The position numbers were made by a program, and so were the translations under genes. The notes under the pieces are model-generated. The model was not told the DNA's origin. It saw nothing but the letters and a program-made list of their open reading frames with translations, and did not search any database. A DNA stretch of 64,000 nt, taken from assembly GCA_023213395.1 (NCBI GenBank), contig CM041465.1, positions 32,681,741-32,745,740 on the forward strand, given 5' to 3'. How positions within the stretch are numbered: position 1 is the stretch's first letter; every line of letters starts with the position of its first letter. Below, piece after piece: positions 13,208 to 24,180 of the stretch. The stretch comes from Cycas panzhihuaensis. Its lineage: Eukaryota > Cycadophyta.

Positions 13208-13476
13208 AAGGGGGAGTGTTAGAATACCTTGGTTTATGCTTCACGAGGCATAATAGTAATGCACATTTGTGTAATTATTTTATTATGATGTCAATATTTT
13301 GTACATAGTCATATTGTGTATTATAAATATACAACCAATGTATTATATGATATCATGATGTAAGGATGTTTCCATGGTGTTAATTAAAGTTGGGATACCT
13401 TAAGGGTACCATTGCCATCCTATGTTTTATTTTTGTTTCTGTAAATATTATTTTCTATTAGTTATGTTTCTTAATA
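13208..13476 (+). repeat. Element K polypurine tract and 3' LTR
   Basis: AAGGGGGAG (13208-13216) directly precedes TGTTAGAATACC at 13217. The LTR ends TTAATA at 13476 (a CA-to-TA change compared with the 5' copy) and is followed by the target duplicate ATGAA. Confidence 0.88.
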
Positions 13477-13481
13477 ATGAA

Positions 13482-15701
13482 AAATGAACAGTAATTAATT
13501 ATCCATAGAGTTGTAGAGTTTACCATGCATGAAGAGTATAACCCACATAGAATAGAGAAATGCATAGGGTAGTTAGCATTTACCATGGAACATAAAGATA
13601 ATATAGAGATTGCTAGATAGAACTACCTATACCATAGAGAAGAAATAAAAACCAATGGAGAAGGAGAAAGGTACAGAAAGACTCCCCTATAACAAACAAC
13701 CCTATAATGTCTACCAACACAGCCATGACTTTCTAAATATAAAGAATAAATTGCCTATAGATTTTGGTCACTTATTCTCCATGAATATTACCGTGGAGTA
13801 AAAAAGAAGAAGATGTAGAGATTTATTTGTAGATGCAAATGAAATTAATCAATCGATCTACAAGATCATAGATGCATAGAGTTAAACTCTAATAAAAATA
13901 AAAAAAATTTAAGTATAGTCTACAAAATTTAATTATTTTATATAATAATTTCAAATCTGTAGACTTTAAATTTTATTAACTTTTTTTTTTTTTTTTGCAT
14001 TTACAAAAATACAATTAACTAGATTTAATAATATTTAGATTCTACAAATCCCTAGACACTTTACTGAATGGTCATGTAGAGACATCATGCAATTAGCAGG
14101 CTGAGACAAAGGGGCTAAACAATTTTCTTAAGGATTATGCACTTTTTCAAGACATATTGGTACTCTTTTTATTATGACTTATCACTACAGTATCCATTTT
14201 CTTTCTATCAATTTGTTGGAAAAATAATTTCAAGATAGTCAAAACAAGTGATCGCAAAACATATTTCAGACATTAGATGACAAATATATTAATTGATAAA
14301 TTTGATCAAAGTGCTCGTAACCTCATAAAAGTTGTATGTTATGATATTTTTTAGAAAAAATATTATATATTCTGATCTTTTTAAAGGCTTTGATATGATG
14401 ATTTTATTATTGATAATTGAAGAAAGAAAATAGAAGTTTTATTTAAAAGTACACATAAAAAGGCTCATTTGTGATATTTGAAGACTCAAAATAAATAAAA
14501 AAATCATGAAGACATTAAAGACTAAGGAAATGAAGAGATGATATTGATGTGAAAATTTTATACATATATTGGATATACAAATGCTCCTTGAAATTTACTT
14601 ATTTGGTTTAGTGGGTGTATAATACTAATTAAATGATAAATTCACTTATTTATATGGCACCTATTTTTAAATGAATGAATATGGGCATGTGATTGATAAT
14701 GATAACACCACCTGATATTTTGATAAAGGGCCTAGATTAATTATTTGATAATAGAGAGATAAGTAGATATGATGATTGAGTGAAATTTTTATCTCTTTAT
14801 GAGATAGAGAATAAAGTGAAGTCTCATATATTGCTTGCATGACATACTAATCAAGTTATTGAATTATCCAATTGATAGAATATAAGTGTTTGTTGGTGAA
14901 AAATCTAGCTTATTGTATATGAAAAGAGGTATGAAAACACATTATTTATATTATCTTATTATAGTTAACTTATATTAGGCAAGTAGTTTAACTTATTCTT
15001 AGAGTTAGTATATTTTGAATATTAATTTGATCATGTTATTGATTGGTGGTTGTCAAAAGAATGTTGTAAGCATATAGAAATGTCGATGAAGGTAGCACAC
15101 CAAATATTTGCTTGTATATAAGAAATAAAAAGAATAAAGCTACTCTTATACAACATATATTATGTTGTTAATCTCATATGTAATAGGCGAGAGGTTTTAT
15201 ACTATTCTTATTTGTTGATAAACTATATACACAAAGCACTTCCTATAGAACTAACAATTACAATAGCTAGTTACCCATATATTTTAGTATATAGTTATTA
15301 TTTTATATAGACATCAATAATTAATTTTTAAGTTTATTCCGATGATTGATTAATAGAGATAATATTTTACAATATCTCTATAAGTGAATATATGAAGATG
15401 CTTAGGAAAATACTTCATATATTGGTTGATATTTGATGGTTTATATTTACTGGTTAAATATTTATAGTTGGTCATTGATAGTCACAATTAACTATAGATT
15501 TACTATAAGCTAATTATAGGTCTATATACAGGTATATAGGTTAATTCTTATAGAAGATAAGATTGATGGATGATAGATTATAGGTTATAGGTGATGATAC
15601 AAGTTACAGGTTGATATAACTTTATACAAATCTGATAGAAGTTACAGAATCTAATAGAGATAAAGACTCGAAGATTAAAGACATTAAACAATAAGAGGAA
15701 A
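13482..15701 (+). other. Element F1 internal region (3' part), non-coding
   Basis: About 2.2 kb with no pol domain. From roughly 14090 to 15700 it is collinear with 58400-59430 in element F3: both contain CTTAAGGAT(T/C)A, a block around TAGTTACYCATRTATTTTRGTA, then a run of GATTGATAGATGAT-like units, GATGATACA and a purine tract before the LTR. The homology of non-coding interiors in two copies shows this is the normal interior of the family, not debris. Together with 9335-10118 the F1 interior is about 3.0 kb. Confidence 0.55.
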
Positions 15702-16153
15702 TATTAGAATATGTGATTAGTCATATATATAATGTTTAATATTAATGATATGGAACCACTCATAAAACTCACTAATTAGATACATTGAGAAATGTAATAT
15801 ATAAATATATCCATGTAAAGATCCTTTTAGATGATGTAAAGGCTCAAGAGAAATAATAAGCTACTAGTGAGGTGATTATTAATATAAATATGTATACACA
15901 CTGCTTGAGAACTTGAAAATATATATGACCATGAGATGTACTTATTATAATATCTAAAAGAAGCTCCAAACTCTACCTTCTCTTGTGGTTTTATCCACAT
16001 TAAGCTTTTCACATATAAATCTATTATCTTACATGTGGTAAATGCTTATTGCATATTTGATCTATTATTTACTTTATGATTTATGTTTATTTATTTATAT
16101 ATGTATATTCTTCATGATATAATTCATTGATTATATATGATTGTTATATTTTC
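15702..16153 (+). repeat. Element F1 3' LTR, end missing
   Basis: Begins TATTAGAATATGTGATTAG after a purine tract (AAGAGGAA, 15693-15700) and is collinear with 8869-9334 up to about 16153, where the last 25-30 bases of the LTR are absent. No clear target duplicate can be assigned because of this loss. Confidence 0.68.
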
Positions 16154-16693
16154 TTCCCCTACCATTTTTCAAAATAGTTAAAGTTAGTTATAATATCACT
16201 GAGTCACTTAAAAATATTTTCTAATTTAGCCATGGAAAAAAATTATCCAAAAATTTAGAAAAAACTATTAGAAATTATAGAAAATTTCCATGGAAAGAAT
16301 TAATCCTTCTTACCAAAAATAGAGTGATTTATCTTAAAACACTTAGAATTAAGTGATTTTATTTTTATTGAGAAGAAAATTTATAGCAAGTTAGTTCTCA
16401 GTGATTTGAAACCCTAAATCTTTCATAGTAACCTACAAAAGTTGATAAAGTTAGTTTTGAAATTGTAGAAATTTCTATAGAAAATTTTGACAATATGTTA
16501 GAAATAAAAATCTTCTAAAATTTTTAATTCTCGTCAAAAGTATATAGAGTAACCATTTCAAATTTATGGTATAGATGTGGTTGACTAGATTTTATAATTT
16601 ATTCCTAAAATTCAAATCATTAATACCTTTGAAATGATTGATTTATGTCAAAACCCTTATTGATAAATAACCTTGTTTTAATACCATTCATTA
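16154..16693 (-). other. Element L internal region (5' part) and primer-binding site
   Basis: AT-rich, with no open frame of length. At the right edge TGGTATTAAA on the minus strand (16686-16677) is a decayed initiator-tRNA primer site next to the L 5' LTR, which fixes the polarity of L. No gag could be read. Confidence 0.5.
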
Positions 16694-17268
16694 CAAACCA
16701 ATATAGTGTTTCATATAAAACATTATAATTAAATTAATTAATCATGTTAAAATTTTACCATAGAAAGAGAAGTATTTTATACAACCATATAAAGAGAAGT
16801 ATTTCATACAACCATATAAAGAGAGAGACCATTTATATATCATAACAAAATAATATGATGTAAGAATAAACACAATAATATTGAGAGGATATTTGAACTT
16901 AATTGCATAATTAAGATGGCTCCAATAATGAACAAAAAATTTTTATACCTTAACCTCTAGATAAATCACACCAAAAGAGATAAATTCTAGAGAGGATAAT
17001 ATAAATAAGATGATTTATAAAGAAGATCCAAAAGGATATATATAGTGCTTCTACTATTAATGTTTGCTTCCTATTAATGCATGTAGAATAACACTAACAC
17101 AACTATTTATACACTTATTAATCCTCACCCCACATAAAATAGATGAGTAATCTGAAATGTGCATTACTCATAACTCCTAATATACCTATACTCACATATT
17201 GCATTACATGCACGATGTGTTTATACCCACATATATATTGTTTCCTGCTATATATTTATTCCATAGTA
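16694..17268 (-). repeat. Element L 5' LTR
   Basis: Partner of 7465-7996 in the same orientation; 575 bp. The extra length is partly a local tandem duplication of about 30 bp: AGAGAAGTATTT(T/C)ATACAACC occurs twice between about 16766 and 16824. The two LTRs are well diverged, so L is among the older elements. Confidence 0.68.
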
Positions 17269-17364
17269 TATAAGCCCATAGAGACATTTGTGAGCCCATT
17301 GCACCCTTTTATTATGTAACTCTAACTACAGATGTTGATAATTTGATATAATTTTAGCCATAGA

Positions 17365-17650
17365 TGAGATTATTTAGGATCAAACGAGAACCAAATAAAA
17401 TCATAATATGAGTTTTAAGTAGAATTAATCTACTTTGAAAACTCATTCTCCATTATTAAAAATGACTCATATCTACATCTAATATATATCCCTATACCTA
17501 TGCAAATATAAATGAGGCTGTTAATTATAAAAATAAGTCTTATAACCATCTTAACATATGCCCCAAGTTTATAAAGGACTTTTATAACTCTTATGACTTA
17601 CCAGCCTTATTTTGTCACATATGCATATTAATTTTTAAAACCCCCCTTAA
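17365..17650 (-). repeat. Element C 3' LTR and polypurine tract
   Basis: A 276-bp LTR (17365-17640) pairing with 35152-35428 (277 bp): shared blocks include GAGATTATTTAGGATCAAA, CTAATRTATATCCCTAT and AAGGACTTTTATAACTC. On the minus strand the purine tract TTAAGGGGGG (17650-17641) precedes it, followed upstream by the end of RNase H. Possible degenerate target duplicates are ATAGA (17360-17364) and ATAAG (35429-35433). Confidence 0.82.
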
Positions 17651-19155
17651 TGTTCACATCATTAACTTTAGTTGCCAATATAAGATCTGAATTTGTCAAA
17701 CCTATCTATAGCTAATGGTTTGGTAAACATATTTTCCAATTGCTCTTGTTTAATTTGTACATAAACTTGACCTCTCCATTCTAGATTTACTCTTAAATAA
17801 AATAATGATACATCTTGATGTGTTTAATGTGAGCATAGAACACTAGATTCTTAGCAAATTTTAAAGTATTTTAATTATCATAGTATAATGTAGTTATCTT
17901 ATCCTAACAAAATCTTAAATCACTAAGTACCTATCTTAACCAAATGGCTTCATAAGTTGTTATGATTATAGATTTATATTTTATCTTAGTGGGTGATAAT
18001 ACAACATTAGACTATTAATTACTCCTCCGAGTGACAATACAAGAATCTATACTAAAGTAATATCCTAAAGTAGGCCTTCTACTATCTGCACATCCAACCT
18101 AATCAAACTCTAAATATCCCTCTAACTAGAAATTATTGTTCTAACTAAACTCTAATTTAAAGTGCAATGTTTCTTACAAGTATCTTAAGATTCTATTTAT
18201 AACTTTCTAATGGTTTTATCTTGGTTCTACCATAAATTTTGATACCATACTAATTATAAAGGATGTGTTAGGTTTTAATATAGTCAAGTAGATCAAACTA
18301 CTAACTAACTACCTAAATATCATACTATTAACACATTCTTCATCATCTAGGACTATTATCTTTAAACTTATCTTCATCAAGGTTAATATAGGTTTACATT
18401 TCTCCATTCTTTTTTTCCATATATATTTAGCCTATGAAATAAAAAAAAAAATCTAGGATTTTACCACACTTCCACTCCAAAAGAATAGTGAAGTAATCCA
18501 AGATCTATCATCTAAAAAGTTTGCTTAAGATCATTCTTCAAGTTTTTGACCTTGAAGATATCATTCCCTATGATCAATGTTCATCTATATACAATACTAT
18601 AAAGATAACTAAATTTTCTTCAACCTTGATATATAGGTTTGGGTTAACTAATAACCTCTCAAACCTGTTATATAGAAAGAATTACTTGATCTTGGAGTAC
18701 CAAACTTTTACAGCCTACTTTAGTCCATATAATGCCTTCTTCAAATAGCATACTAGGTGTTTTCTTCTCATTCAAACATACCTAAGAGGTTGCTCTATAT
18801 AGACTTCCTTTACAGGATCTCTATTAAGGAAAGCACTTTTGATATGAAACTAATGTAGTTTCCATTTGAACTAAGTAGCTATAGTTAGTATTAATCTAAT
18901 TATTACCATCTAAACTAATGAAGTGAATACCTTCTAGTAGTTAATCCCTTCTATTTGTTTGAATCCTTTAACTACCAATCTAACCTTATATTTATCAATA
19001 AAATCATCAGATCTGAATTTGGTCTTATAGACCTATTTTTATCTAATTGCCTATTTGTCTATTAATAAATAAACTAAATCTCAAGTCTTATTTTTCTTAA
19101 TGGCTTAAATTTTTGCATTCATTATTGTTCTTTATTTCTACTCCTAACTAACCTC
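17651..19155 (-). pseudogene. Ty1/copia element C, RNase H and reverse transcriptase (3' part of pol)
   Basis: On the minus strand the last codons read ENMFTKPLAIDRFDKFRSY near 17740-17680, the standard C-terminus of copia RNase H. Further right are RT blocks; near 18590 LYIDEH stands where copia elements have the YVDD catalytic box, so the second catalytic Asp appears changed to Glu. Stops and frameshifts are frequent. The frame is cut at 19155 by insertion of element D and resumes after 24180. Confidence 0.82.
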
Positions 19156-19160
19156 CTCAA

Positions 19161-19673
19161 TAAAGAGAAAATATAATCGTAGAAGTAATATGATAACAGA
19201 ACTCTAAATTATGCAAATAACAAATAGCATAAACAAGCCAAGCACTTAGTAAAGAATACCAGGAGATTCAAGTCTAAGCATAAACCTTTTATTAATCTAA
19301 GCAATAGTTAAAGAATTACAGAGATGAATAAATCCCAACTCTTCTCATCGATTGATCAAAGACTCACCCATAACCATGTTACATATGCCATTACATAAGA
19401 ATATATAGATACAATATTATAAGATATTGCCTTATGATTTTACAATATAATGGGCATAAACCACTGGCTAATAAAGACCCCCATAAGGCACCTAAAACGT
19501 TTTCTCAGGGTATCCTACCCCCGAACCCCCACCTAGGGAGTTGTTGGCCCCTTAGACCCCCTAGCCGGGGGCCCTACAACAGGCCCCTGGACCCCATAAA
19601 GGGGCCTAGATGTAACATTTATACATATATAACACTTGTAAAGTGTTCAATATATCTAACAATCTCCCACTTG
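19161..19673 (-). repeat. Element D 3' LTR and polypurine tract
   Basis: 501-bp LTR (19161-19661) starting, on the plus strand, TAAAGAGAAAATATAA and ending TATATCTAACA. The minus-strand purine tract CAAGTGGGAGAT (19673-19662) abuts it. Compared with the 5' LTR it has about 86 extra bases in a GC-rich island at about 19495-19605 (runs such as GCCGGGGGCCC and CCCCTGGACCCC). Confidence 0.9.
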
Positions 19674-19689
19674 CTGAACACTTTACAAG

Positions 19690-22600
19690 AAACCTACATA
19701 TACAACTACTTAATGCCAAAATCACACACACCTATTACATTTCTACACCATCTAAATTTTTTTGTGTTAACAATCTTGGTTAATGAGTCTACAATATTCT
19801 CTTATGTAGCAATCTTCTCTAAATCTACCTTATGATCTTAAACCATTTCTCTCATAAAATGGTATTGCATATTAATATACTTTGACTGAGCATGAAAAAT
19901 AACGTTCTTTGCTAGGCATATTGCACTTTGACTATCACAATCTATTCTCACAACATTCTACTTGAAGCCAATATCTATGCATAATCTCTGTAACCAAACT
20001 ACTTCCTTGCATGCATGAGTAGTTTCCATAAACTTAGCTTCTATGCTAGAAAGTACCACAACTTATTGTCTTTTACTCATCCAATTGACTATGCCACCAC
20101 AAGGGTAAAAACATACCCGCTTGTAGATCTTCTACTGTCAAGATCTTCAACCCAATCAACATCAATAAAACCTATTAGGTTTACTATTCTACTATCTATG
20201 GGATCTCCTTAATAGTAAATTTCATAGTCTAATGTACCCCACAGATACCTGAAAATCCTTTTTTATAGCCACCCGATGCTCCCTGCATGGGTTTGATATA
20301 TACCTGTTAACTACTCCCACTATATGGGCAATGCCTAGTTGAGTGCAAACCATTGCATACATTAGGTTACCAACAACACTAACATAAGGGACACATGCCA
20401 TGTCCTCAACTTCTTAATAAGTCTTTGGGCATTATTTAGTTGATAATTTTAAACGAGTAGAAAGAGAAACATTAATCAGTTTATTATCTCATAACCTGAA
20501 CCGTTGCAATATTATCTCAATGTACCATCTTTGGCTAAGCTAAATCTTCCTGTTTCTCATATCCCTTTTAATCTCAATGCCTAAAATAAAATGTACAACA
20601 CCAAGGTCCTTCATCTCAAACTGAGATGCCTATTGGCCTTTCACAAATTGGTTTATTTCTTTATTAAGGACGTCATCAATATATAAAGCTAGAATAACAA
20701 AATGATCACCAACCTGCTTATAATAAACACAATGATCTAATTTTTTATGCATAAATCCATCCACTAATATATGTAAATCAAACTTCTAATACCACATCCT
20801 TGATGACTATTTCAAGCTATATAATGACTTCTTCAACCTATGCATTATATTCTCCTTTCCTATAACTTTAAACCCTTCAAGCTGCAACATATAAATTTCT
20901 TCCTCGAGCTCACTATGAAGAAATATAATCTTCACATCCATTTGATCTACCTTAAGGTCATAGGTAGTTGCTACAGCCAACAAAAATCTAATTGAAGCAA
21001 CTTTTACAATAGGGGAAAATACCTCACAAAAATCTATTCCCTTGACCTGAGAATATTCCTTTGCTACCAAGTGAGTCTCATACTTTTCCATAGTACCATT
21101 TACTTGAAACTTCTTCTTAAAGATCCATTTATTATCAATAGGGTTTCTACCATTAGGTAGATGTACCCAATCCCATGTGTTATTTTTGTCTAAGGTTATT
21201 ATTTCTTATTGTATGGCCTTCATTTAGAGTTGGCTCTCTTTCGATTACAGAGCCTCTTGAACAGTACTTGGATTATCATTTGTAGCAGATAAAATAAAAG
21301 AGGAGTGATGAAAGTCTTCAGGAATATACCTATCAGGTTGTCTTCTCTCACAAGTTGATCTCCTAAAGATGTGGGGTTCTTAAGGTTGAGCTACCTATAT
21401 AGTTAGTCCTTCCTCTTCAGCTAACTCATATTCTAATGCAGAATATTTATCCCTTATCTCAAATTATACCTTCTTAGAGTATTCCTCCTTTGGTTCTTCA
21501 TCCTACTTTAGAGACTTGAACTCCTCTCTAAAGTCAACATCATGGATATACACAACTTTTTATGTTTCAAGGTTATAAAGCTTATACCCTTTAACACCAT
21601 CAATATAGCCAATGAAAATAGTCGTTTATGCTTTGAAATCAAGCTTAGTCTTCTACTATCTAGGAATATGTACAAAAGCTTTACAACAAAAAACTCTAAG
21701 ATGACCAAGAGATGATTTCTTACCAGACCACACTTCTTTAGGTGTTTTGTATACTAAGGTAGTTGTTGGTGATCTATTTATTAGGTAGCTTGCAATCATC
21801 ATAGCCTTAGAATAGAATTTCTTCTCTAATCCAACAACACTGAGCATACTCCTCGATCTCTCCAACAAGATCCTATTCATTTTTTTAGCAACTTCATTCT
21901 ACTATGGCATATAGGGAATTGTCTTTTGCCTTGCTATCCCAAACTACTTACAAAAACTTCTCAAACTCCTTTGAGAAAAAATTGCCTCCATTATCAGTTC
22001 TCAGTACCTTGATCCACTTGTTACTCTAATTCTTAACTAAGGCCTTGAATTCTTTGAATTTACTAAAGACTTCAAATTTTTGCCTGAGAAAGTACGGCCA
22101 TATCTTTCTTGAGAAATCATCTATAAATGAGACAAAGTATTTGCACCCACCTAATGAGGGTATATCAATTGGTCTAAAAACATCGTTATACACCAATTAC
22201 AGAATACCCTTTGCTCTCTTCAAGCTTGAAGGAAAATTGGCCCGATTCTGTTTACCATACACATAATGCTTACATAAATTAAAATCAAATAAGCCATTAA
22301 TTCTAGAGATGTCTTCTGCCATACCTTTAGAGAATAAATCATAGAGGCCTTTTTCTCCAATATGGCCTAATCTCTGATGCCACAACATAGTTTTACCAAT
22401 AAGTGATATGTGATATTTGAGTCCTGCCTACATTATTGCTACTTTCTATAATAGTTAAATTACAATTTCCAGCATACATCGTGCTTAGATCAAGCTTGTA
22501 TTTCAAATAAGACCCCTCTTACTAACACCAATACTCCTTGAACTATTCTATAATTATTTTTATTGAAAATCACTTCTATTCCTACATCACCCAATTGACT

Positions 22601-23675
22601 AATAAACAACAAACTCATAGCTAGACTAGGAATATAACTCATATCAGGGATAGTTTTAACCCTTCCATCCCCAAATTGAACTTTCATCCTTTCACAACCC
22701 ATAATTTTATATGGGCAATGATTCCCAAGAAATACTTCACCTCCATCAATACTTGTATATTCATAAAACCACTCCTTATGGGGAGTAATATGAAGTGAAG
22801 CACTAGAGTCAATTAACTAAGACTCAACATTTGACAACTTACCTGAAGTTGCCAAATAAATGTCGTTATTAGCTTCATTAGAGGCTTTTGCTACCGTGGA
22901 AGAAGTAGCTTCATGTGACTTTCCCTTATCAACCTTGACTCAACATTAGCTCTTCATATGGTTAGCCTTCCCACATCTCTAGCATACCAAGAGGCTTCTG
23001 CTTGGAGATTTGGATTTTCCTCTAGATTTTGGCCATCTGTTCCTAGGCCTTTGTTGATCACGATCCAACATTTGATCTCTCACGACCAATGCTTCTTTCG
23101 AATAATCTTCAGAAGATTTTTGGCTTATCTCTTTTGATAGTAGAGCAGTAATAATATCATTAAATTTTAAGGTGGGAGTAGTCGTGCTACTAATTGTCAT
23201 CATAAGATTATCTCAAGAATTAAGAAGCAAACATAATAAGGTAATGCACTTGTCTTCTTCAGACATTATTACCCCAACTAACATAAATTGGCTCACCATG
23301 GTGCTAAATGTAATGAGATGGTCTACAACTGCATCTTCATCACTTATCTTAAGTGAATGAAACTTTTTCTAAAGATATAGCTTATTAACCAAGGACTTAG
23401 TCAGATATAAAGCCTCTAGCTTTCTCCATAGATCTTTAGCTGTAGACTCTGTGGCAACATTCAACAACACCATGTCTAAAAGGCATAACCTTATCGAATT
23501 GATTGCCTTTCAATCAAGCTTATTCTAGTCTTCATCACCCATAGTCGCAAGCTTTATTCCTATTACAATGATCCACTAATCCTTCTCGACGTGGATATCT
23601 TCCATCTTTAGCTTCCATGACTCAAAGTTCTCACCATTGAACTTTTTAATCTTCATCTTTGTAGTGCTTTCCATG
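19690..23675 (-). pseudogene. Element D gag-pol polyprotein, decayed
   Basis: Minus strand. Gag begins near 23672 with MESTTKMKIKKF and continues through ESWKLKMEDI and AKDLWRKLEALY. The zinc knuckle near 22965-22930 reads RCGKANHMK with stops at two expected Trp/Gln positions. Protease is near 22830 (LIDSSASLHI, the catalytic DSG changed to DSS). Pre-integrase has MLWHQRLGHIGEKGLYDL (22388 leftwards), and the integrase has MNRILLERSRSMLSVVGL at 21880. RT begins near 21180; 21091-20807 carries FCEVFSPIVKVASIRFLL and MDVKIIFLHSELEEEIYM. The catalytic box is LYIDD near 20680. RNase H shows DCDSQSAICLAKN and a SLTK end near 19800. Normal copia polyproteins are about 1300-1400 residues, which fits this span. 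Many stops, several frameshifts; no function expected. Confidence 0.92.
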
Positions 23676-23746
23676 ATTTTCACACTTAAGTTGACCAAAC
23701 AAAGCTCCCACTTATCAAATGGATTTCAACAGAACTAAAACCCTTA

Positions 23747-24175
23747 GCTATGATATCAAATGAAGAGAAAATATAACCATAGAAGTAATGTGATAACATA
23801 ACTATAAACCATGCAAACAATAAATAGCATAAACAAACCAAGAACTCAAAAAAGAACACAAGGAGATTCAGGTCTAAGCATAGACTTTTTATTAATCTGA
23901 GCAACAACTAAAGAATTATAAAGATAAATAAATCCCAACTCTTCTCATCAACTGATCAAAGACTCATCCACAACCATGTTACATGTGTTGTTATATAAGA
24001 ATATATAGACATAATGTTACAAGATACCACTTTATGGTTTTACAATATAATGGGCATAAACTATGGGTTGATAAATACCTCCATAAGACACCCAAAAATA
24101 TTTCACTCTACAAAGGGGCTCGGGTATAATGCCTATACCCATGTAACACTTACAGAGTGTTTAACATATCTAACA
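23747..24175 (-). repeat. Element D 5' LTR and primer-binding site
   Basis: 415-bp LTR (23761-24175), plus strand TGAAGAGAAAATATAACC ... ATATCTAACA. On the minus strand it is followed by TGATATCATAGC (23758-23747), two changes from the initiator-tRNA primer site. It lacks the GC-rich island seen in the partner LTR. Confidence 0.9.
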
Positions 24176-24180
24176 CTCAA

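Larger units (their letters stand above)
10124..13476 (+). mobile_element. Element K: complete small non-autonomous LTR retrotransposon
   Basis: A 3353-bp element with LTRs of 259 bp (10124-10382) and 260 bp (13217-13476), flanked by a perfect 5-bp target duplication ATGAA (10119-10123 and 13477-13481). The primer-binding site TGGTATCTGAGCA starts at 10383, and a polypurine tract AAGGGGGAG (13208-13216) precedes the 3' LTR. The 2.8-kb interior has one long unbroken gag-like frame and no protease, integrase or RT. It is inserted in element F1. It would have needed pol proteins from a relative. Confidence 0.9.
19161..24175 (-). mobile_element. Element D: complete Ty1/copia retrotransposon nested in element C
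   Basis: A 5015-bp element flanked by a perfect target duplication CTCAA (19156-19160 and 24176-24180). It has two LTRs, a purine tract next to the left LTR, a decayed primer-binding site next to the right LTR, and gag, protease, integrase, RT and RNase H in copia order on the minus strand. It interrupts the pol gene of element C. Confidence 0.92.

Noticed and set aside
19434-19835. 133-codon plus-strand Pro-rich frame
   Set aside because: Crosses the D LTR boundary and purine tract, so it is not a gene.
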